Below the pieces are notes generated by a model. The model did not search any database. It had not been told where the DNA came from and saw nothing but the letters and a program-made list of their open reading frames with translations. The position numbers and the translations under genes are program-made. Shown here piece after piece: positions 44,976-50,354 of a stretch of DNA of 50,354 nt. The DNA is taken from positions 1 to 50,354 of the forward strand of contig NZ_BJCF01000035.1 of assembly GCF_005402965.1 (NCBI RefSeq). Direction: 5' to 3'. The DNA comes from Dolichospermum planctonicum (GTDB lineage Bacteria > Cyanobacteriota > Cyanobacteriia > Cyanobacteriales > Nostocaceae). Numbering within the stretch: position 1 is the stretch's first letter; every line of letters begins with the position of its first letter.

Positions 44976-45953
44976 ATGAGATTGAGCAGTTCTAATAATG
45001 CATTAAACGTAATACAACAGTCTCTAAATCTTGGAGTGGTAGAAGCACAAAGTAGTGAACAAAAATTACTACCATTACCATTAACAAAAGGATTCCAACT
45101 ACAATATACCCATCCTCACGGACAAATTTATCAAGGTAATTCCCTAGATTGGCTGGCATCTCTTGATTCAGAAAGCGTTGATCTAGTGTTTGCTGACCCA
45201 CCTTATAATATTAAAAAAGCTGAATGGGATAATTTTGAGAACCAAGAAAAATATATCGCCTGGTCAATTCAATGGATTAGCCAAGCTTCGCGTATTCTCA
45301 AATCTAATGGATCTCTTTACGTTTGTGGTTTTTCTGAAATATTAGCTGATTTAAAATATTCAGTATCCAAATATTTCAAAAATTGTCGTTGGTTAATTTG
45401 GCACTATAAAAACAAGGCTAATTTAGGTAGTGATTGGGGACGATCTCATGAAAGTATTATTCATTTTCGTAAATCAGATCAAGTGAAAATTAATATTGAC
45501 GATGTGCGAATTCCTTATGGCGCACATACATTAAAGTATCCTTCCCATCCCCAAGCCGAAACCAGTGCTTATGGAAAAGGTAAAACTAAAAAAAATAATA
45601 ACTGGACACCTAACCCAAAAGGTGCAAAACCTAAAGACGTAATAGAAATTCCTACTACTTGTAACGGGATGGGTGAAACAACACCTCATCCAACTCAAAA
45701 GCCAGAAGAATTATTAAGAAAATTTATCCTTGCATCATCTCAGGAAGGAGATTTGATTATTGATCCATTTTCAGGATCCGGAACAACTATTGTAGTTGCA
45801 GAACAACTTAACCGTCGTTGGATGGGATGTGATCTCAATATTGAGTATAATAATTGGGCAATTCAAAGATTAGAAAATGTCCATCGCATGACAAAGGAAG
45901 AATGGATAGCCTTTGATCGCAAAAATTCAGAACGCAGGGAGTCTATTCGATGA
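44976..45953 (+). CDS. Site-specific DNA methyltransferase (beta class N4/N6)
   Basis: A 325-aa DNA methyltransferase. Catalytic motif IV, DPPYN, is at 74-78 (VFADPPYNIKKAEWDNF). The S-adenosylmethionine motif I, DPFSGSGTT, is at 263-271 (IIDPFSGSGTTIVVAEQL). With IV before I, this is the beta-class order, as in HinfI-type enzymes. HPTQKPEELLRKFI is the usual motif X. The target base is adenine N6 or cytosine N4, and the recognition sequence is unknown. It overlaps the following gene by 4 bp (ATGA), consistent with a coupled restriction-modification operon. It should protect host DNA from the partner. Confidence 0.9.
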   Translation: MRLSSSNNALNVIQQSLNLGVVEAQSSEQKLLPLPLTKGFQLQYTHPHGQIYQGNSLDWLASLDSESVDLVFADPPYNIKKAEWDNFENQEKYIAWSIQWISQASRILKSNGSLYVCGFSEILADLKYSVSKYFKNCRWLIWHYKNKANLGSDWGRSHESIIHFRKSDQVKINIDDVRIPYGAHTLKYPSHPQAETSAYGKGKTKKNNNWTPNPKGAKPKDVIEIPTTCNGMGETTPHPTQKPEELLRKFILASSQEGDLIIDPFSGSGTTIVVAEQLNRRWMGCDLNIEYNNWAIQRLENVHRMTKEEWIAFDRKNSERRESIR

Positions 45954-46912
45954 GGTTAGAAGATTTAGTAAATCACGCAGTGGACAAAGAAAATTTTCAG
46001 ACTATTCAAAACTACATTTCCTTTTGTAGAAGCTATCTAGAATTTATAGCCAATGGCTTACAAGCTAGAATAGTTTCACAAAATGAAAATCATTACCAAT
46101 TTTATCAATATACAAATGATGGTCATTACAATATAACTCGTCCAATTAATACTAACTTAATGTATGATGCTGGAATATTTGAAATTGCTTATAATCAGTT
46201 TTTGCAAGTTCTTGAGCAGTTGAGAGATAGACAGTTACCAGAGGAATCGTTACGGCAGGTTTTAATCTGTACAATCTATACCCTGCAGCAGACTATTGGT
46301 GCTACACTAGATGCTTTACCTTCTGGAAAGTCTAACCAAGCCCGTAAAGTTAATGGGGATCTTTTTGAGCGTCTAATTCGTCTGCTGATTGCATATCTCA
46401 ATATAGATTGTGTTTCTGGAACAATACAAGTGCCTATTAGAGACGATAACGGAGTAATTTTGTTTAATACAACCTATCAACATGACTTATTGATTAGTCA
46501 AGACAATGAACTCAAGATTATTGGTTCAGTTAAAACTTCGAGTAAAGACCGTATTGATAAAATTTTTGTAGATAAGTTTTTATATAACAAGCTAACTAGC
46601 ACTGATTTACCTCACATTGCAATTTTCTTAAATGATGTACAAAGAAAGAAGACAAAGCACCAAAATCGCTATGGGATTAATGCAACATTTTTACCAGGAC
46701 ACTTTAAAGCCTACACTATTAAACTAAATCCACTGGACGGTGTATATTACTGCGATATTCGCCCAAACATGATGAGGGATACACTACTTTCTCAACATAT
46801 TCAAACTATTGATAATTTCTTTTATCGTGATATTTGGAATTTGCTAAGTAGTCATGGACAGTCTTTAGAAGAAGTTGAAATAGAGGAATGTGAAAATAGG
46901 GAAAGCGAATAA
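45950..46912 (+). CDS. Putative restriction endonuclease of a Type II R-M pair
   Basis: A 320-aa soluble protein with no close family that I recognise. The position (4-bp overlap with a DNA methyltransferase) strongly suggests the restriction partner. A plausible PD-(D/E)XK core has E140 in NGDLFERLIRLLIAYL, D179 in YQHDLLIS and S193-V-K195 in IIGSVKTSSKDR. That is an SxK rather than ExK form, known from some restriction enzymes of the Cfr10I/NgoMIV type. The C-terminus is acidic. Its codon use and AT content are slightly higher than in the surrounding housekeeping genes (impression only). It could be active and site-specific, but the target is unknown. Confidence 0.7.
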   Translation: MRLEDLVNHAVDKENFQTIQNYISFCRSYLEFIANGLQARIVSQNENHYQFYQYTNDGHYNITRPINTNLMYDAGIFEIAYNQFLQVLEQLRDRQLPEESLRQVLICTIYTLQQTIGATLDALPSGKSNQARKVNGDLFERLIRLLIAYLNIDCVSGTIQVPIRDDNGVILFNTTYQHDLLISQDNELKIIGSVKTSSKDRIDKIFVDKFLYNKLTSTDLPHIAIFLNDVQRKKTKHQNRYGINATFLPGHFKAYTIKLNPLDGVYYCDIRPNMMRDTLLSQHIQTIDNFFYRDIWNLLSSHGQSLEEVEIEECENRESE

Positions 46913-47272
46913 TATTTATTTTTTTGGCATTTGAGTTTAAGTAATAAAATACAATATTTTAAACATTAATTGTCGTTGTTTTTTAATTATTTTGCTCCCC
47001 AATAAAAAAGCAAACGTCGTAATTTTAGCATTGAAAATTTGGGATTTAGCGATCATGATATTTGGATACCAGCAACAGTGATTCAACACAATCTCACTCT
47101 CGTTTCTGCTGATAGCGATTTTAGACGTATTCATCAACTACAGCCTTTTTTCTGGGAATCATGGGTGTAGATTCACTCTATTTTAAAAATAGCTTGAAGA
47201 AAATGAGCGATCGCTTTACTGAAAGTATCGCTATGAGATAAAATATAATCAAGTATTATTAAAATAACCTCT
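46913..47272. other. Gap containing a vapC remnant
   Basis: About 360 bases between the R-M pair and an orphan antitoxin. The middle carries a PIN-domain fragment (47002-47170). The rest shows no gene. A HIP1 octamer lies at about 47207-47214. Confidence 0.4.
47002..47170 (+). pseudogene. C-terminal fragment of a VapC-type PIN toxin
   Basis: Reads NFSIENLGFSDHDIWIPA, then TVIQHNLTLVSADSDFRRI, and ends at ESWV and a stop. DIWIPATVIQHNLTLVSADSDF is the typical end of a VapC PIN domain (acidic residues D of DIW and ADSDF). An upstream in-frame stop lies just before it, so the N-terminal half is lost. It was not reported as a gene because it lacks a start. Confidence 0.75.
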
Positions 47273-47500
47273 ATGTCCCTACAAGAACTGAAAAAGCAAG
47301 CCTTTCAAATACCAAAGAGCGATCGCTTAGAACCGGTCCGTGCAATCATTGAATCATTGCAAAATCAACCCAGTCAAAAATCAGAACGGACTAGCATTAT
47401 TAAACAAATGAAAGGTTTATTAAAAACCAATCAACCAGCACCAACCGATGAACAGGTAAAAGCAATGCTAGAAGAACATCGAGTGGAGAAGTATTTTTAA
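47273..47500 (+). CDS. Antitoxin-like protein (orphan; VapB-type partner of a broken VapC)
   Basis: A 75-aa protein: SLQELKKQAFQIPKSDRLEPVRAIIESLQNQ, followed by GLLKTNQPAPTDEQVKAMLEEHRVEKYF. This pattern is known to me from cyanobacterial antitoxins placed directly upstream of VapC toxins. Its stop codon overlaps the ATG of the next reading frame by 1 bp, the usual coupling. That toxin frame is broken, so the antitoxin may now be orphaned. It could still neutralise a related VapC elsewhere, which is inference. The ATG lacks a strong ribosome binding site. Confidence 0.75.
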   Translation: MSLQELKKQAFQIPKSDRLEPVRAIIESLQNQPSQKSERTSIIKQMKGLLKTNQPAPTDEQVKAMLEEHRVEKYF

Positions 47501-47572
47501 TGAAAATTCTCATGATAGTAATATTATTTTACATTACTTATTAGATTGAGAACCATTTTTGCCAGAGGCATT
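47500..47572 (+). pseudogene. N-terminal fragment of a frameshifted VapC toxin
   Basis: It starts ATG AAA ATT CTC, then an indel shifts the frame. In the following frame it reads DSNIILHYLLD, a stop in place of an arginine-type codon, then EPFLPEAF. These are the N-terminal residues of a PIN-domain VapC (first catalytic D of DSN). The rest of the toxin is missing. Confidence 0.75.
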
Positions 47573-47654
47573 TTCCTACTTTTTCTGGAAGTGAATTAAG
47601 ATATATTCAAGAATACTCAGCTAATTCGTGTAATTACTTGCAGGATAGTCGATA

Positions 47655-49503
<1,849 letters not shown>

Positions 49504-49536
49504 AAATACTGCTATGATATTATTTGTCTTATCCTT

Positions 49537-49610
49537 GGGGTTGTAGCTCAGTTGGATAGAGCGAGCGCCTCCTAAGCGCTAGGCCGTGCGTTCGATCCGC
49601 ACCAATCCCA
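49537..49610 (+). tRNA. tRNA-Arg (anticodon CCT)
   Basis: A complete 74-nt cloverleaf including discriminator A; no CCA is encoded. The acceptor stem is GGGGTTG/CAATCCC (one G-T pair). The D arm is GCTC...GAGC. The anticodon stem AGCGC/GCGCT has loop CTCCTAA, giving anticodon CCT (reads AGG). The T arm is GTGCG-TTCGATC-CGCAC. A TATGAT box lies about 20 bp upstream. Confidence 0.97.
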
Positions 49611-49700
49611 TATTAATATACAATAATATTTTAGATAAGGCTTAATCCTTTCGTGTTAAAGCCAGTTTGTTAAGGCTAAATTATAACTGCTATACTATAG

Positions 49701-49840
49701 TTTCTGCCATCTGTAGCAAGATAGTTCTTCCTTATCAAGATGATAATAACAGATTTAAAATCAAATGTCAACCCCTTTTTACTTCTAAAAACGGAAAAAC
49801 ATAAAAATATTTTTTGATTTGATGTCTTTAGTTGAATGAG
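49701..49840. repeat. 140-bp direct repeat, copy 1
   Basis: The first unit of a tandem direct repeat, TTTCTGCCATCTGTAGCAAG to GTTGAATGAG. Copy 2 differs at only four positions. It includes a minus-strand promoter-like pair, TTGACA (49766-49771) and TATTAT (49743-49748), 17 bp apart. Confidence 0.9.
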
Positions 49841-49876
49841 TCTCTGCCATCTGTAGCAAGATAGTTCTTCCTTATC
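49810..49876 (-). ncRNA. Candidate small RNA from repeat copy 2
   Basis: Predicted RNA starting about 49876 and running left on the minus strand: GATAAGGAAGAACTATCTTG, then CTACAGATGGCAGAGACTC. A 6-bp stem CTATCT/AGATGG encloses the loop TGCTAC. The end near 49810 is a guess from an AAAAAATATTTTTA stretch. The tandem-array layout resembles NsiR1, the heterocyst small RNA of Nostoc, but sequence identity was not checked. Promoter at 49883-49911. Confidence 0.45.
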
Positions 49877-49980
49877 CAGATAATTATAACAGATTTAAAA
49901 TCAAATGTCAACCCCTTTTTACTTCTAAAAACGGAAAAACATAAAAATATTTTTTGATTTGATGTCTTTAGTTGAATGAG
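49841..49980. repeat. 140-bp direct repeat, copy 2
   Basis: The second unit, nearly identical to copy 1. It carries a perfect consensus minus-strand promoter: TTGACA at 49906-49911 and TATAAT at 49883-49888, 17 bp apart. Six bases of a third copy (TTTCTG) follow at 49981. Confidence 0.9.
49883..49911 (-). promoter_or_regulatory. Consensus sigma70 promoter in repeat copy 2
   Basis: TTGACA (49906-49911), a 17-bp spacer and TATAAT (49883-49888) on the minus strand form a perfect consensus match. The equivalent in copy 1 is TTGACA-N17-TATTAT (49743-49771). Confidence 0.75.
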
Positions 49981-50150
49981 TTTCTGTTTTTATGGGAGTT
50001 TAGGGAAATTAACGTGAATAATACAGAAAGATTAAGTTTTAAGGAAACCAAAATCTTTTAATAAAGGTTGACTAAAGTTAAAGTTGATACTTTGACCGAA
50101 AATAATGGGATACAAGCCCCGTCCACTTCGACAAGCTCAGTGCATCGCTT

Positions 50151-50354
50151 CTAGGACGGCTTTTCTTGATTTTTAATATACTCTTTTAATATCTCTAGTG
50201 GCGCACCTCCTACAGAAATGGCAAAATAACTGGGACTCCATAACGCTTCTCTATGAGGTTTTTTATAGCCAGCTTGCCCATACCTACGACTAGATACCCC
50301 TTTCAAAGCATTTACTATTTGAGAAATAGATAGTTTTGGCGGATACTCAATAAG
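50151..50354 (-). CDS. tnpA: IS200/IS605-family transposase TnpA, C-terminal part (truncated by window edge)
   Basis: The visible 67 residues read IEYPPKLSISQIVNALKGVS, then SRRYGQAGYKKPHREALWSP, SYFAISVGGAPLEILKEYIK, NQEKPS and stop. This is the C-terminal half of a Y1 (HUH-type) transposase. The catalytic tyrosine is in EYIKNQ, with the metal-contacting glutamine four residues on. The HUH motif would lie beyond the window's right edge. It moves single-stranded IS200/IS605 elements and could in principle mobilise the IscB element in trans, which is inference. The stop TAG is at 50151-50153. Confidence 0.9.
   Translation of the reverse strand, partial: LIEYPPKLSISQIVNALKGVSSRRYGQAGYKKPHREALWSPSYFAISVGGAPLEILKEYIKNQEKPS

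Larger units (their letters stand above)
49611..50150. other. Intergenic region: direct repeats and IS end
   Basis: 540 bp between tRNA-Arg and tnpA. It contains the 140-bp tandem repeat (49701-49980) and, next to tnpA, the presumed right end of the IS200/IS605-type element. No ORF is supported. On the plus strand TTGACTAAAG / TTGATAC-like sequence near 50070-50090 could belong to a promoter, but this is weak. Confidence 0.45.

Noticed and set aside
46937-47137. 66-aa minus-strand frame
   Set aside because: Antisense to the vapC fragment, which explains the open frame better.
49701-49980. CRISPR array
   Set aside because: Only two 140-bp units without spacers; no cas genes in the window. 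No CRISPR elsewhere either.
49840-49980. Direct identification of the repeat as nsiR1
   Set aside because: The organisation is similar, but I cannot compare sequences, hetF is not in the window, and no DIF motif is visible. Kept only as a hypothesis.

Overview
The window comes from a low-GC cyanobacterium, most likely a filamentous heterocyst-forming Nostocales relative (Anabaena/Dolichospermum/Nostoc type). Evidence: many copies of the HIP1 octamer GCGATCGC, an oxygen-dependent chlorophyll-pathway cyclase (AcsF), a tocopherol cyclase, several cyanobacteria-restricted small proteins (DUF2996, TIGR04376-like), heptanucleotide tandem repeats and many response regulator/histidine kinase genes. 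The genus is an inference. No plasmid or phage module is visible.

Layout. 0-7.8 kb is housekeeping: a small hypothetical protein, threonine synthase with a MoaD/ThiS-like sulfur-carrier gene behind it, a DUF2996 protein, a TM2 protein, a tRNA-dihydrouridine synthase, a fold-I Orn/Lys/Arg decarboxylase and a TerC membrane protein. 7.8-13.5 kb is a minus-strand Mrp-type cation/proton antiporter operon (mrpC, D, E, F, G, an MbhD-like piece, mrpB). A complete IscB RNA-guided nuclease and its omega (HEARO) RNA sit between mrpC and mrpD. 13.7-24.2 kb holds ndk, speA, a sugar-nucleotide transferase, scpA, an AI-2E transporter, pdxH, a GT4 glycosyltransferase and an amino-acid permease. 24.3-31.4 kb is signalling: an AAA ATPase, a CheY-like regulator, two REC-kinase hybrids and a tandemly duplicated NarL/LuxR-type regulator whose first copy is decayed. 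31.4-38.2 kb has a lipid-A-disaccharide-synthase-like protein, a lone sugar ABC permease, an M15 peptidase, a coiled-coil protein, a secreted Gly-rich protein and acsF.

38.3-47.6 kb is the accessory region. It holds a GxxExxY nuclease-fold gene tightly bracketed by inverted repeats, a DUF2726-like nuclease, thiC under a TPP riboswitch, an antitoxin/MazF pair, a DUF4351/Rpn-like protein, an OFA transporter, a Type II restriction-modification pair and broken vapC pieces beside an orphan antitoxin. 47.6-50.35 kb has an M50-like peptidase, tocopherol cyclase, tRNA-Arg(CCT), a 140-bp direct repeat and the 3' end of an IS200/IS605 tnpA.

The strongest leads are: (1) IscB lodged in the mrp operon, with the mrpC 3' end as its predicted native guide; (2) the GxxExxY cassette with 38-nt inverted repeats abutting its ORF; (3) the tandem 140-bp repeat, each unit carrying a near-consensus promoter (TTGACA-N17-TATAAT or TATTAT) reading the minus strand, which looks like a multicopy small-RNA locus.
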